A stretch of 14,407 bases of DNA from Spirochaetales bacterium (GCA_007123465.1 SKLB01000032.1:1-14407), one strand, 5' to 3'. Numbered from the stretch's first letter, positions 1-8,176 are shown. Numbers and translations are program-made. Notes: generated by a model not told the origin, from the sequence alone.

Positions 1-2693
1 AGTTTCTTCTGCAACTCAACGGCCAGAAAGGCAAAGATTCCGCCGCCAACCAGATAGAGCCATACGCGTGCCGGGATGGGCGCGGTGCCGAAAACGGTAT
101 TCATAAACGGCGTGTAGGTAAACAACAGCTGTAACATAATCAGCAGCCCGACCGACATGAACGGCACCTTGTGCTTGAAGATCTCCTTGCTGATGCTGGA
201 TTCATAGAGCTTGCGACAGGTAAACAGATAGAACGTGTGTGCAACTACCAGCATGTTGACGGCGATGGTGCGCGCCTGTGCCAGCTCGGCGTTGGACGCG
301 TCTGCATTGCCGGAGTAGCTCAGAAAGAAGGCTGCGAAGGTTAATCCGCCGCCCAGAATGGATACAAACAGGATCCGCAGAAAGAAACTGCGGCCGAGAA
401 TCGGATCATCAGGCTTGCGTGGCGGCCTCTCCATTACCTTGCGTTCCATCGGTTCAACCGTCAGGGAGAGGGCCAGCGTTACAGCGGAGACCATGTTAAC
501 CCACAGGATCTGCAGTGGACTGATCGGCAGCGTCAGTCCCAGCAGTATTGCAACAACAATGACCGACGCTTCGGCGCCGTTAGCCGGCAGCAAAAAGAGA
601 ATTGTCTTCTTGATGTTGTCATAGATTGTTCTGCCTTCCTCAACGGCGTGCACAATTGAGGCAAAATTGTCGTCCGTCAACACCATCTCCGAGGCTTCCT
701 TGCTGACCTCCGTGCCCTTGATCCCCATCGCGATGCCGATATCGGCGCGCTTGAGCGCAGGAGCGTCATTGACGCCGTCGCCGGTCATGCCGCAGAGCAG
801 ATTATTGCGCTGCAGCGCCTCTACCAGCCGCAGCTTGTGCTCCGGGTCGGTGCGCGCAAAGACGTTGTGATTCATAGCTGCCTGGAGCAGCTGGTCATCA
901 TCCATGTTAGCGAGGTCGGCCCCGCTAATGGCTTCACCATCGGACTCTATGCCTAGCTGGCGGGCGATTCCCTCCGCGGTGATGGCGTGATCGCCGGTAA
1001 TCATGATTGTTCTGATGCCGGCCCGCTTGCACTCTTCGATTGCTTCCAACACTTCCTGCCGCGGCGGGTCAATAATCCCGGTTAGCCCGAGCATGATAAA
1101 CGAGTTGGAGAGGCCCTCATGGTCAATGGACGATGTTGATTGTGACTCACGGCGCAGTGCGCAGGCGAGCACGCGCTCTCCGCCGGAAGCGATTCTCTCC
1201 ATCTCCTGCTTCCAGAAGTTCCGGTCCAGCTCGCTCTCTCCCTGCTCGGAAAGCTGCTTGTCGCACATGTCGAGTATCCGCTCCGGGGCCCCCTTCAGGA
1301 ATACAATCCGGTCTCCGTCAACCTCGTTGAGGGTTGCCATATACTTGTGCTCGGACTGGAACGGGACGCCGTCGATGCGTTTGGGTGCGAAATCCTGTCT
1401 GCCGGCCTTGTAGGCCAACGTCAGAAGCGCACTTTCGGTTGCGGTTCCCTGCGGTTCCCACTGGCCGGAGTCATTCTCCACGATACTCGAGTCGTTGCAC
1501 GCTTTGGCGCACTCCACCAGCTGACGCAGGACGACCGGCAGGTCATCGACCGTAATTTCGTTTTCGTCACGCGTAATCTTCCCATCCGGGCTATAGCCTG
1601 AGCCGGTGACTTTGAACTCGCCGTCGGCGGTAACCACTGTCTGCACCGTCATCTCGTTGCGGGTCAGCGTTCCGGTCTTGTCCGAGCAGATGACGCTGAC
1701 CGATCCGAGCGTTTCCACCGACGGCAAACGTCGGATAATGGCGTGGCGTCGCGCCATGCGCTGCACCCCTAAGGCCAGGGTGATTGTCAACACCGCGGGT
1801 AGCCCCTCCGGAATGGAAGCAACCACGATGCTGATGGCGGCCATAAACATCTCGCGCAGGCCGAATCCACGTACCAGCAACCCGAAGGCAAAGAACGCTG
1901 CCGCTACCACAACGATCACCACCGACAGCAGCTTGCCAAATCGATCGATCTTTAAAAGTAGAGGCGTGGTCTTCTCCCCTACCTCGGAGATCATTTGGTT
2001 GATAGAGCCGATTTCGGTGTCTACACCTGTACCGACCACTACCCCGGTGCCTTCACCGTAGGTGATCGTTGTCCCCGAGAACGCCATATTGGTACGGTCC
2101 CCAAGCACTGCTTCTTCATCAACCGGTTTGATCTGCTTCTCTACCGCCTCCGATTCTCCGGTCAGCGGAGACTCCTCCGCCCGAAGATCCTTGGCCGATA
2201 TCAGGCGGAGATCCGCGGCCACCTTGTCTCCGGCCTTGAGCAGAACGATATCACCAGGCACCAGCTGTTCAGCTTCTATTGTAGTGCTCTCTGAGTCGCG
2301 CAGTACGCCGGCCTCCAGGGAGAGCATCTTCTTGATACCCTCCAACGCCTTCTCCGCCTTGCCTTCCTGGATAAAGCTGACAATAACGTTGATCAGCACT
2401 ACCGCCAGAATTACGCCTGCTTCGGCCCATTCATTGAGCAGCGCAGCCACCACAGCCGCCACAAGCAACAGGTAGATCAACACGTTTTTGAACTGCGCGA
2501 CGAGCCGCGCCAGCCAGCCGCGTTTCTCCGGCTCGGGAAGCTTGTTGGGTCCGTGTTCTTCGAGTCGACCGCGAGCCTGCTCATCGCTTAGCCCGGTCTC
2601 ACGGTTGGAGTCCAGCTCGTCAAGAACGGTGTCGACTTCCATCGTGTGCCACAGGCGTGCATTGCCGGACGCAGATTCTGCTTCTTTGCTCAT
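1..2693 (-). CDS. P2-type cation-transporting ATPase (SERCA/Pma1-like), 3' end cut off by window
   Basis: An inner-membrane ATP-driven cation pump. About 897 residues are visible. The N-terminal cation-ATPase domain (LWHTMEVDTVLDEL... to about residue 60) precedes M1-M2. The actuator loop carries the TGES motif, and M4 has PEGLPA (P295-E296-G297-L298). The phosphorylation motif CSDKTGTLT has the catalytic Asp at 338. The nucleotide-binding domain has KGAPE, and the hinge has TGDGVNDAPALKRADIG. M5 carries N705 and E708, matching the SERCA Ca2+ ligands N768 and E771. M6 reads WVNMVSAVTLAL, so N733 is kept but SERCA T799 and D800 become S736 and A737. M7-M9 and most of M10 follow, and translation is still open at base 1. 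The chosen ATG (2693-2691) fits the usual N-terminus. No good Shine-Dalgarno precedes it; a TGCTATTTT motif lies 8 bases upstream. It sits 89 bases downstream of a histidine kinase on the same strand. Ion specificity (Ca2+, Na+ or another) cannot be decided from sequence. Confidence 0.95.
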   Translation of the reverse strand, partial: MSKEAESASGNARLWHTMEVDTVLDELDSNRETGLSDEQARGRLEEHGPNKLPEPEKRGWLARLVAQFKNVLIYLLLVAAVVAALLNEWAEAGVILAVVLINVIVSFIQEGKAEKALEGIKKMLSLEAGVLRDSESTTIEAEQLVPGDIVLLKAGDKVAADLRLISAKDLRAEESPLTGESEAVEKQIKPVDEEAVLGDRTNMAFSGTTITYGEGTGVVVGTGVDTEIGSINQMISEVGEKTTPLLLKIDRFGKLLSVVIVVVAAAFFAFGLLVRGFGLREMFMAAISIVVASIPEGLPAVLTITLALGVQRMARRHAIIRRLPSVETLGSVSVICSDKTGTLTRNEMTVQTVVTADGEFKVTGSGYSPDGKITRDENEITVDDLPVVLRQLVECAKACNDSSIVENDSGQWEPQGTATESALLTLAYKAGRQDFAPKRIDGVPFQSEHKYMATLNEVDGDRIVFLKGAPERILDMCDKQLSEQGESELDRNFWKQEMERIASGGERVLACALRRESQSTSSIDHEGLSNSFIMLGLTGIIDPPRQEVLEAIEECKRAGIRTIMITGDHAITAEGIARQLGIESDGEAISGADLANMDDDQLLQAAMNHNVFARTDPEHKLRLVEALQRNNLLCGMTGDGVNDAPALKRADIGIAMGIKGTEVSKEASEMVLTDDNFASIVHAVEEGRTIYDNIKKTILFLLPANGAEASVIVVAILLGLTLPISPLQILWVNMVSAVTLALSLTVEPMERKVMERPPRKPDDPILGRSFFLRILFVSILGGGLTFAAFFLSYSGNADASNAELAQARTIAVNMLVVAHTFYLFTCRKLYESSISKEIFKHKVPFMSVGLLIMLQLLFTYTPFMNTVFGTAPIPARVWLYLVGGGIFAFLAVELQKK

Positions 2694-2701
2694 AATATAA
2701 A

Positions 2702-2710
2702 AAAATAGCA
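2702..2710 (-). promoter_or_regulatory. Candidate extended -10 (TGCTATTTT) before the P-type ATPase
   Basis: On the minus strand TGCTATTTT ends 8 bases before the ATPase ATG, with no Shine-Dalgarno between. A TTGGAC lies 19 bases upstream of the hexamer as a weak -35. A transcript from here would start at or next to the ATG, so the mRNA would be leaderless. The region is T-rich, so chance is possible. Confidence 0.3.
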
Positions 2711-2741
2711 AACAAAGGGCCTGACCGTCCAATCTGAAGTG

Positions 2742-2762
2742 CACACGCGCTGCTGGCGTGTG
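2742..2762 (-). other. Small hairpin between histidine kinase and ATPase genes
   Basis: CACACGC (2742-2748) and GCGTGTG (2756-2762) form a perfect 7-bp inverted repeat with a 7-base loop, about 20 bases past the kinase stop codon. On the minus strand no T-run follows, so it is not a standard intrinsic terminator. It could protect an mRNA end, reduce read-through into the ATPase gene, or mean nothing. Confidence 0.35.
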
Positions 2763-2782
2763 GCTGGGGGCACGCCCGGCGC

Positions 2783-4591
2783 TCACAGCGGGAAGCGGAC
2801 CTCCACGTGTGTGCCCGCGCCGCCGGCAAAAGCGACGCTTCCGTCAAGCTGCGCCGCCAGGGCGTTGACCAACTCCATCCCGAGCGAGGGCTTTCCTCCC
2901 CAGGGTCGGGACTGCGGCAGTCCGACTCCGTTGTCCTGGACCGAGAGGATCAGCTGCGCCACGGAGCTGCGGCGCAGTCCGACGGTGACGGTGCCGCCGC
3001 GCCCGCCGGGAAAGGCGTGTTCGATGCTGTTTGTCACCAGCTCGTTCACAATAAGGCCGCACGGGATAGCCCGGTCGATGTGGAGTGTGACCGGATCGGC
3101 CTGAAGTCTTACATCCACCTGAAGATTCAGCGTGCCAAGCGTATCGGTCACCGCCTGCAGATAACTGTCAAGCCGCACGTCGGCCATCTGCCCGCTCTGC
3201 AACAACTGGCCGTACAGAAGCGCAATGGCGCGAACGCGGTTCTGAGCGGGAAGAAATGCCTTTCTGACTTCCTCATTCTCCACGGCATCTGCCTGAAGAT
3301 GGAGCATGCTGCTCACCAGCTGCAGGTTGTTCTTGACGCGGTGGTGGATCTCTTTCAGGAAGATCTCGCGCTCGTGCAGGGCTGTCTCAAGCTGCGCCTG
3401 GCGCTGTTTCCGTTCAGTGATGTTGCGGTTGATCGAGATGTGAACCCCCGGAAGCACATCTGCGACCGCGTGGAACTCCAGCGTAAAGATCTTGCCCTCC
3501 CTGCAGCGAACGCCCATCTCCCCGGTGCTCCAGCCGCGCCGGCGGAACTCCCGCCACCGCTTCTGAAAGTGCTCCGCCTGGTCGGCTACCATGATGTCCA
3601 GCGGCCCCATGGCCAGTAGTTCTTCGCGCGAGTAGCCGGTGAGGTTGACGGTAGCCTGGTTGATGTCGACATAGCGCGCCTGGTCATCGAGAATCACAAT
3701 CGGGTCGAGCGCGGACTCGTAGACCGCCGAAAACTTGCGTGAACTTTCCAGAAGCGCCTGCTTATCCTGCTGCTGCTCGATGGCGCGCTCCAGACGCTCC
3801 CCAATTACGTCGAGCAGCTTCTGCTCCTGCGGCAGGAATGGAGCGTCGTGGTCAGCAAGCTCTGCAGTGTCCAGGTAGACTTCGAGAGTACCGTACTCAC
3901 GGTCATTAACGCGGAGCGTCCGCTCCAGCACAGAGCCGGTGCGGCGGAACGGTTGACTGCGGTACTCGCCGGAAGGGCCACAGAAGCGGCAGCAGGTAGC
4001 GTGTGGACGCTGAAACGCAACCGGAAGGCGACTGACGACCTGTTGCAGCAGGCCGGCTGCGTCGCTACGGAAGTTGCTGATAGCCTTGGACAGGTCATCC
4101 AGACAGCGTAGTTCCTTCTCCCGTTCGAGATTCTCGGCTCGCAGCCGCTCCTGGTTGCGTCTGTGCAGCTCTTCTTCCCTTCTCTGGTGCGAGAGATCGC
4201 GAACAACGGAGACCACACCGTCCAGCCAGGTGCCGGAACGGCTGATGGCGCTTACGGTAATCTCCGCCGGAAAGCGCTCGCCGCTGCTGCGGCGCATCTG
4301 GTAGTGGGTCTTGAAGGTCTTGTTGCGGTCAAGAACCGCCTCGCTGAGGCGGCCAAACTCTGCGTAGTGCTGCTCGTCCACGTGCAGAAAGCGGGTGGAA
4401 CTTCCAACCGCCTGATCCGGCGTGTAGCCAAAGACAGCCTCTATAGCTTGATTAGCGTGCCTGATTGTACGGGTCTCGGCGTCGATGACAAGAATTACGC
4501 GGTCGAGGGTGTCGAAGAGCACCTGCAGGATATCAGCGGTATGGCGCAGATTACTGAGAACGTTGCCCAGGAGTTCACCCTGGCTGGACAT
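2783..4591 (-). CDS. Soluble PAS-GAF-PAS sensor histidine kinase, HisKA_2 type
   Basis: A cytoplasmic sensor kinase of 602 residues with no membrane segment. Visible parts in order: PAS domain (about 22-135); charged coiled linker (136-160); GAF-like domain (about 161-275) ending in PFLPQEQKLLDVIGERLERAIE; second PAS (about 283-393, ending NITERK); HisKA_2 dimerisation helix with EIHHRVKNNLQ, where H417 is the likely phospho-accepting residue; then HATPase_c with N-box NELVTN (516-521) and DNGVG (553-557). The GAF-like part contains a compact H197-C200-C201-C204 cluster that could sense metal or redox state (inference). The start ATG follows GGAGG after 4 bases (4600-4596). The gene lies upstream of the P-type ATPase on the same strand, so co-transcription is possible. 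No response regulator is adjacent; its partner is unknown. Family assignment is firm, but the signal sensed is unknown. Confidence 0.95.
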   Translation of the reverse strand: MSSQGELLGNVLSNLRHTADILQVLFDTLDRVILVIDAETRTIRHANQAIEAVFGYTPDQAVGSSTRFLHVDEQHYAEFGRLSEAVLDRNKTFKTHYQMRRSSGERFPAEITVSAISRSGTWLDGVVSVVRDLSHQRREEELHRRNQERLRAENLEREKELRCLDDLSKAISNFRSDAAGLLQQVVSRLPVAFQRPHATCCRFCGPSGEYRSQPFRRTGSVLERTLRVNDREYGTLEVYLDTAELADHDAPFLPQEQKLLDVIGERLERAIEQQQDKQALLESSRKFSAVYESALDPIVILDDQARYVDINQATVNLTGYSREELLAMGPLDIMVADQAEHFQKRWREFRRRGWSTGEMGVRCREGKIFTLEFHAVADVLPGVHISINRNITERKQRQAQLETALHEREIFLKEIHHRVKNNLQLVSSMLHLQADAVENEEVRKAFLPAQNRVRAIALLYGQLLQSGQMADVRLDSYLQAVTDTLGTLNLQVDVRLQADPVTLHIDRAIPCGLIVNELVTNSIEHAFPGGRGGTVTVGLRRSSVAQLILSVQDNGVGLPQSRPWGGKPSLGMELVNALAAQLDGSVAFAGGAGTHVEVRFPL

Positions 4592-4637
4592 ATAGCCTCC
4601 GTTACCGTCCCGCGCGGAGCTGTCTGTAGTTGGCGGA

Positions 4638-4665
4638 TAATACCGGCGCCGGCGGCGCGGTCACG
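4638..4665 (-). promoter_or_regulatory. Candidate promoter of the histidine kinase
   Basis: On the minus strand GTGACC (-35 like) is followed after 16 bases by TATTAT (-10 like), in the 92-base gap between the 90-residue gene and the kinase. The spacer is G+C rich and contains GCCGGCGCCGGT. Transcription would start about 40 bases before the kinase ATG. This is a motif match only. Confidence 0.35.
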
Positions 4666-4683
4666 TCCCGCTTGGAGCGTCGT

Positions 4684-4956
4684 TCAGTTGTCTTTCAGCC
4701 TCTTGCGGATTTCCGCTTCGTATTCCGGAAAGTAGCTGCCGATCACTGGCAGCTCAAATTCGGCCAGGATAGCGCTGTTGGATTCTCGCTCCAGCAGAAA
4801 CTCAAAGGAACGCTGGATCAGCGTCTCGGGCGCCACGGTACCCCCGGTCAGTTTGTTGTGATAATCCGGCGACAGCGTGACGCGGTGGCGGGTTGTACCG
4901 GTAGCGGAAACCGTGACGTCGTAGGTACTTTCATCCTGCTTACTGACTTCAATCAT
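4684..4956 (-). CDS. Small conserved hypothetical protein (90 aa)
   Basis: A soluble, acidic 90-residue protein with no signal peptide or membrane segment. The N-terminal half looks beta-rich (DESTYDVTVSATG, RHRVTLSPDYHNKLTGG). The C-terminal half looks helical (LIQRSFEFLLERESN, then LPVIGSYFPEYEAEIRKRL). From memory it resembles a widespread family of short uncharacterised proteins with the pattern T(V/L)-x-Y-x-KLTGG...LI-x-x-SFEFLLERE...FPEYE. I know no function for that family. The start is well fixed: an in-frame TAA lies four codons upstream, and the first residues fit the family. No Shine-Dalgarno is present. The gene is divergent from the P-loop gene at 5035 and upstream of the kinase. 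Confidence 0.85.
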   Translation of the reverse strand: MIEVSKQDESTYDVTVSATGTTRHRVTLSPDYHNKLTGGTVAPETLIQRSFEFLLERESNSAILAEFELPVIGSYFPEYEAEIRKRLKDN

Positions 4957-4962
4957 CGAGAC

Positions 4963-4971
4963 ATATTAGCA
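4963..4971 (-). promoter_or_regulatory. Extended -10 (TGCTAATAT) before the 90-aa gene
   Basis: The minus strand reads TGCTAATAT, then GTCTCG, then the ATG. The TAATAT hexamer with an upstream TG is a strong extended -10 match, and only 6 bases separate it from the start codon. The expected transcription start would be at about the ATG, giving a leaderless mRNA. The absence of a Shine-Dalgarno agrees with this. Confidence 0.45.
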
Positions 4972-4976
4972 CATGA

Positions 4977-5005
4977 TTGCCCAATTGGGGAGAGTCCGCT
5001 ACACT
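4977..5005 (+). promoter_or_regulatory. Promoter of the P-loop gene (TTGCCC-17-TACACT)
   Basis: TTGCCC at 4977-4982 and TACACT at 5000-5005 are separated by exactly 17 bases. This predicts a transcript start near 5012 and a short leader containing the GGGGGTGG ribosome binding region before the ATG at 5035. It overlaps the divergent promoter region of the 90-residue gene. Confidence 0.5.
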
Positions 5006-5034
5006 GATCCAGTCTCACGCAGGCTGGGGGTGGC

Positions 5035-5724
5035 ATGTCTGACAGTGTGATCGAGGTTGTAAAACGCAGCAACCAGCGTGGCGGGCGGATGCTCAGCCTG
5101 GTTGATCTGATTGAAGCCGATACGCTGACCTCGGCCCAGGCAGCCTGGCTGACAGAACAGCTGGAGAACGGGGCATCATTTCTGGTAGGGGCGGTGCCGG
5201 GAGGCGCCGGAAAGACCGCGGTCATGGGCGCGTTACTCAGCATGCTGCCCGCCGATGAAACAGTCCACGTTACCTTGAGCGGCAGCTCTGCCTGGCGGCA
5301 GGCCGGATCGGGGGCGTGCCTGGTAGCCTACGAGATAAGCCCGGCTTCCTACGAAGGCTACATCTGGGGCGAGGACCTGAGAACCTTCATGCAGCGCGGG
5401 CTCGAGGGTGCGCGCCTGGTTGCAAATCTGCACGCAGATGATCCGGCGGAGGCACGCAGGCAACTGACCGACGACAATGCAGTTCCGCCTGCCGCCTTTG
5501 ACAGCTTTGAGCTCTTCATACCAATAACCGTTAACGCCGCTGCCAACGGTTACTCCCGCTTAGTCAAACAGATTGCGTTGTGTGGCTCTGACGGCTGGAG
5601 CTGCATAGGCCGCCAGCCTGAGCTCTCGCCTCGGGCGCGCGAGATCGCCGCCTTTCTGGATGACTGCGCTGCCTCCGGCATCAGGCGCATCGAACAGGTG
5701 CGCGAGCGCTGGCTGCAACGATAG
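5035..5724 (+). CDS. Small P-loop NTPase resembling a minimal VirB11/PilT-type secretion ATPase
   Basis: A 229-residue soluble protein. Residues 19-45 (MLSLVDLIEADTLTSAQAAW) and the P-loop GAVPGGAGKT (52-61) recall the start of the VirB11/CpaF/PilT ATPase core. The canonical first Gly of GxxxxGK[ST] is Val54, while K60 and T61 are kept. LVANLHADDPAEARRQL (128-144) matches the family's 'T-x-HA-x-x-P-x-E-A-x-x-RL' segment with its conserved His. The protein lacks the usual N-terminal domain and is much shorter than secretion ATPases (about 330-560 residues). No secretion, pilus or retraction genes are nearby. A GGGGGTGG sits close to the ATG. It has its own promoter and ends 34 bases from the convergent Lon-like gene. 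I do not know its role; it may be a regulatory NTPase or a domesticated secretion ATPase core. Confidence 0.85.
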   Translation: MSDSVIEVVKRSNQRGGRMLSLVDLIEADTLTSAQAAWLTEQLENGASFLVGAVPGGAGKTAVMGALLSMLPADETVHVTLSGSSAWRQAGSGACLVAYEISPASYEGYIWGEDLRTFMQRGLEGARLVANLHADDPAEARRQLTDDNAVPPAAFDSFELFIPITVNAAANGYSRLVKQIALCGSDGWSCIGRQPELSPRAREIAAFLDDCAASGIRRIEQVRERWLQR

Positions 5725-5757
5725 CGCCAGCGCGTGCGCCGCAAAGAACTGGCGCTA
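5722..5757. terminator. Hairpin between convergent genes (possible shared terminator)
   Basis: TAGCGCCAG (5722-5730) and CTGGCGCTA (5749-5757) form a perfect 9-bp stem enclosing 18 bases. It fills almost the whole 34-base gap between the convergent P-loop and Lon-like genes, and the left arm includes the P-loop gene's TAG stop. No T-run follows on either strand, so termination would have to be weak or factor-dependent, or the stem only protects 3' ends. Confidence 0.45.
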
Positions 5758-5758
5758 C

Positions 5759-8176
5759 TCATCGGTCAACGTCTGTGATATCGCTGTGCCATTGCTTGAG
5801 TCCGCTATGGTAGTTATCGAGACGGTCCGAAACTTTGCGAAAAAGCGTTCCGTCAGGGAACGTTCCGTCGGGTTGCATTTCACCGGCCTTCTCGCCGGTG
5901 AGGATTTCGATTGCCTCGGCAACAGCGGAAACACTCCAGATGGCGAATGTCCCCTTTTCGATCGCTTCAACTACGTCTTCTCGCAGCATCAGGTTCTGCA
6001 CGTTGGCTTCGGGTATGATAACTCCCTGCCCTGAGCCGGCGCCCTTGATGTTGCAGACATCGTAGAAGCCCTCGATCTTCTGGTTGATTCCGCCGACCGC
6101 CTGCACCTGCCCGTGCTGGTTGACCGATCCGGTGACCGCAATCCCCTGTGCCAACGGGACATCTGCCAGCGCTGACAGCAGCGCGTACAGCTCAGCCGAG
6201 GAGGCGCTGTCCCCTTCTACCCCCTGGTAGCTCTGCTCAAACACCAGTCGGGCTGAGATTGTCAATAGTTGGTTGCGGCCGAAGGTACGGGAGAGAAAAC
6301 CGCTGAGAATCATGACGCCCTTGTTGTGAATCGGACCGCCGAGTCTGGCCTCTCGCTCAATATCCGTAACGCCCTCTCGTCCGGGAGTAACCGTTGCCGT
6401 GATACGATTTGGCCGCCCAAAGCTGAAGTCACCGAGCTGAACGATCGACAGGCCGTTGACCTGCGCCACCTCGGCGTCGGCGGTGTCGATCAGAATCGAG
6501 CCGTTTTTGATGTACTCGTTGAGCTTCTCTTTGATCAAGCTCGAGCGGTAGACCTTCTCGTCGAGTGCCTGTTTGACGTGTGCGGCGGTGATCCCGGTTG
6601 CCTTGTTGCGTGCAGCCCAGAAGTTGGCCTCGCGCAGAAGGTCGGAAATGCTGCCGAACTCGGTCGAGAGCTTCTCTTTGTGACCGGCCATCCGTGCGGC
6701 CTGTTCAACAACTTTTGCCAGGCCGGATTTGTCGAGCGGCATAAGCTTCTGTTGCTCTGCAAAAGTTCCCAGAAAGCCAACGAAACTTCTGATATTGGTC
6801 TCGTTTGCATCCATCTCGATATCGAAGTCGGCCTTTATGCGGAAGAGCTCCTGGAAATCCTCGTCGTACGTGTGAAGCAGCTGGTAGAAAATCGGCCGGC
6901 CTACCAGGATTACCTTGACGTCCAGCGGAACGGCTTCGGGCCGCAGCGTCTTGATCGACATCAGGCCCAGCTGCTGTTGCACTTCTTCGATCCGCACTTC
7001 CTGAATACGCAGCGCGCGCTTGAGGCCGTCCCAACTGTAGAGGCTGCGCAGTACGTCTTCGATCGAAAGCACCAGAAAACCGCCATTGGCGCGCAGAAGC
7101 GCCCCCGCCTTGATCAGTGAGTAATCGGTGCTGACCGCACCCATCTTCATCTCTTTCTCTATGTGCCCGATGAGGTTGTTGTAGTTGGGGTTGATCTCCT
7201 GAACCACCGGAGCTCCCTCGAGGCCGCTGTTGTCCACTGCCACGTTGACGTTGTATTTGCTGAAAAACTGTTGTCTTACCATCTCCATCTGCTGCTGCAA
7301 TTGCGGCGGAACGTTCTGCTCGTTCTGAGAACCCGACTGCTTCAGGGTATCGATGTTTTCCAGCACGTTCTCCATCACCGAGTCGAGATATTCTCCAACC
7401 TTTGCATTGTCTTTGTACTTCTCTTTGACGTCGTCGATTGGTCCTTCAAGCCGGTTTCTGACTATCTGCCGGTCAAGCTCTTCAATCTTCTCACCGGCGA
7501 CGCGGTTGAGACGACGGTATTTGCGCTGAATTTCCTGAATTTCCTGCTGCAGTTCCTGGCGCTTGCGATTGATCTCTTTGCGATCTTCCTCGGGAAGCTG
7601 CTGAAGATCCTTGTCTTGCAACGGCTGACCGTCCTTCACCGGTACCAGAGCCATTCCCATCAGCGTCTGCTGCAGCATAAACCCTTTAGCTTCGGCTGCG
7701 CGTTTTATCTCCTGCTGGACACCCTCTCCCTGCTGGTGAATCTCCTTCAGCGCTTCCGACTGCTGTTCCTGGTACTCATCGCTCTCAAACGCGCCCGAAA
7801 TGTCACTTTCAATGAAGCTCTTGAGGTTCTGAACGTCCTTCCTGAACTCCTGCCCCTTACCTGCCGAGAGCAGGATGGCTCTTGGTTCGTACGGCTCTTT
7901 GTGATTGTGCACAAAGCAAAGGTCGTTGGGGGTGGGGCGTTCCCGCGCCAGGCGCTCGAGATAAGAGCGGACAGAAGTCATCTTGCCGATACCGGGCGGG
8001 CCTGCCACGTAGATGTTAAAACCACGCCCCGGTACCTGCAAACCTACCTCAAGCGCATGCAGCGCGCGGTCCTGCCCTATGATTTCTCGACATGCGGCCG
8101 TCTCCCGCGTGCCCTGGCTTGCAATCGATGCGGAATCCACCGCGAGTCGCGCGTCTTCTACCTTCAATTTTCTCAC
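5759..8176 (-). CDS. Lon-related S16-family AAA+ protease (COG1067 type)
   Basis: An ATP-dependent cytosolic serine protease of 805 residues from the proposed GTG start. Order: short N-terminal region with IIGQDRALHALEVGL; Walker A GPPGIGKMT (59-67, K65); a long Gln/Glu-rich helical insertion (about 130-310), likely coiled coil; Walker B region GGFLVLSIED (365-374); ELFRIKADFD near the arginine-finger region; then the Lon proteolytic domain with EGDSAS (catalytic Ser657) and GGINQKIEG (Lys700), the S16 dyad. It lacks the classical LonA N-terminal domain and belongs to the YcbZ/LonB-like branch. Substrates of this branch are poorly defined. The GTG at 8176-8174 is preceded by AAAGGAG with 8 bases spacing, whereas the ATG at 8233 has no comparable site. 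Walker A has Met after the Lys, with Thr next. It is transcribed alone, convergent with the P-loop gene. Confidence 0.93.
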   Translation of the reverse strand: MRKLKVEDARLAVDSASIASQGTRETAACREIIGQDRALHALEVGLQVPGRGFNIYVAGPPGIGKMTSVRSYLERLARERPTPNDLCFVHNHKEPYEPRAILLSAGKGQEFRKDVQNLKSFIESDISGAFESDEYQEQQSEALKEIHQQGEGVQQEIKRAAEAKGFMLQQTLMGMALVPVKDGQPLQDKDLQQLPEEDRKEINRKRQELQQEIQEIQRKYRRLNRVAGEKIEELDRQIVRNRLEGPIDDVKEKYKDNAKVGEYLDSVMENVLENIDTLKQSGSQNEQNVPPQLQQQMEMVRQQFFSKYNVNVAVDNSGLEGAPVVQEINPNYNNLIGHIEKEMKMGAVSTDYSLIKAGALLRANGGFLVLSIEDVLRSLYSWDGLKRALRIQEVRIEEVQQQLGLMSIKTLRPEAVPLDVKVILVGRPIFYQLLHTYDEDFQELFRIKADFDIEMDANETNIRSFVGFLGTFAEQQKLMPLDKSGLAKVVEQAARMAGHKEKLSTEFGSISDLLREANFWAARNKATGITAAHVKQALDEKVYRSSLIKEKLNEYIKNGSILIDTADAEVAQVNGLSIVQLGDFSFGRPNRITATVTPGREGVTDIEREARLGGPIHNKGVMILSGFLSRTFGRNQLLTISARLVFEQSYQGVEGDSASSAELYALLSALADVPLAQGIAVTGSVNQHGQVQAVGGINQKIEGFYDVCNIKGAGSGQGVIIPEANVQNLMLREDVVEAIEKGTFAIWSVSAVAEAIEILTGEKAGEMQPDGTFPDGTLFRKVSDRLDNYHSGLKQWHSDITDVDR

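Noticed and set aside
2807..3619. 270-codon plus-strand open frame opposite the histidine kinase
   Set aside because: It is antisense to the HisKA_2/HATPase region, with no start signals or protein family features.
6269..7120. 283-codon plus-strand open frame opposite the Lon-like gene
   Set aside because: It is a shadow of the AAA+/protease frame, with no recognisable motif and no ribosome binding site.
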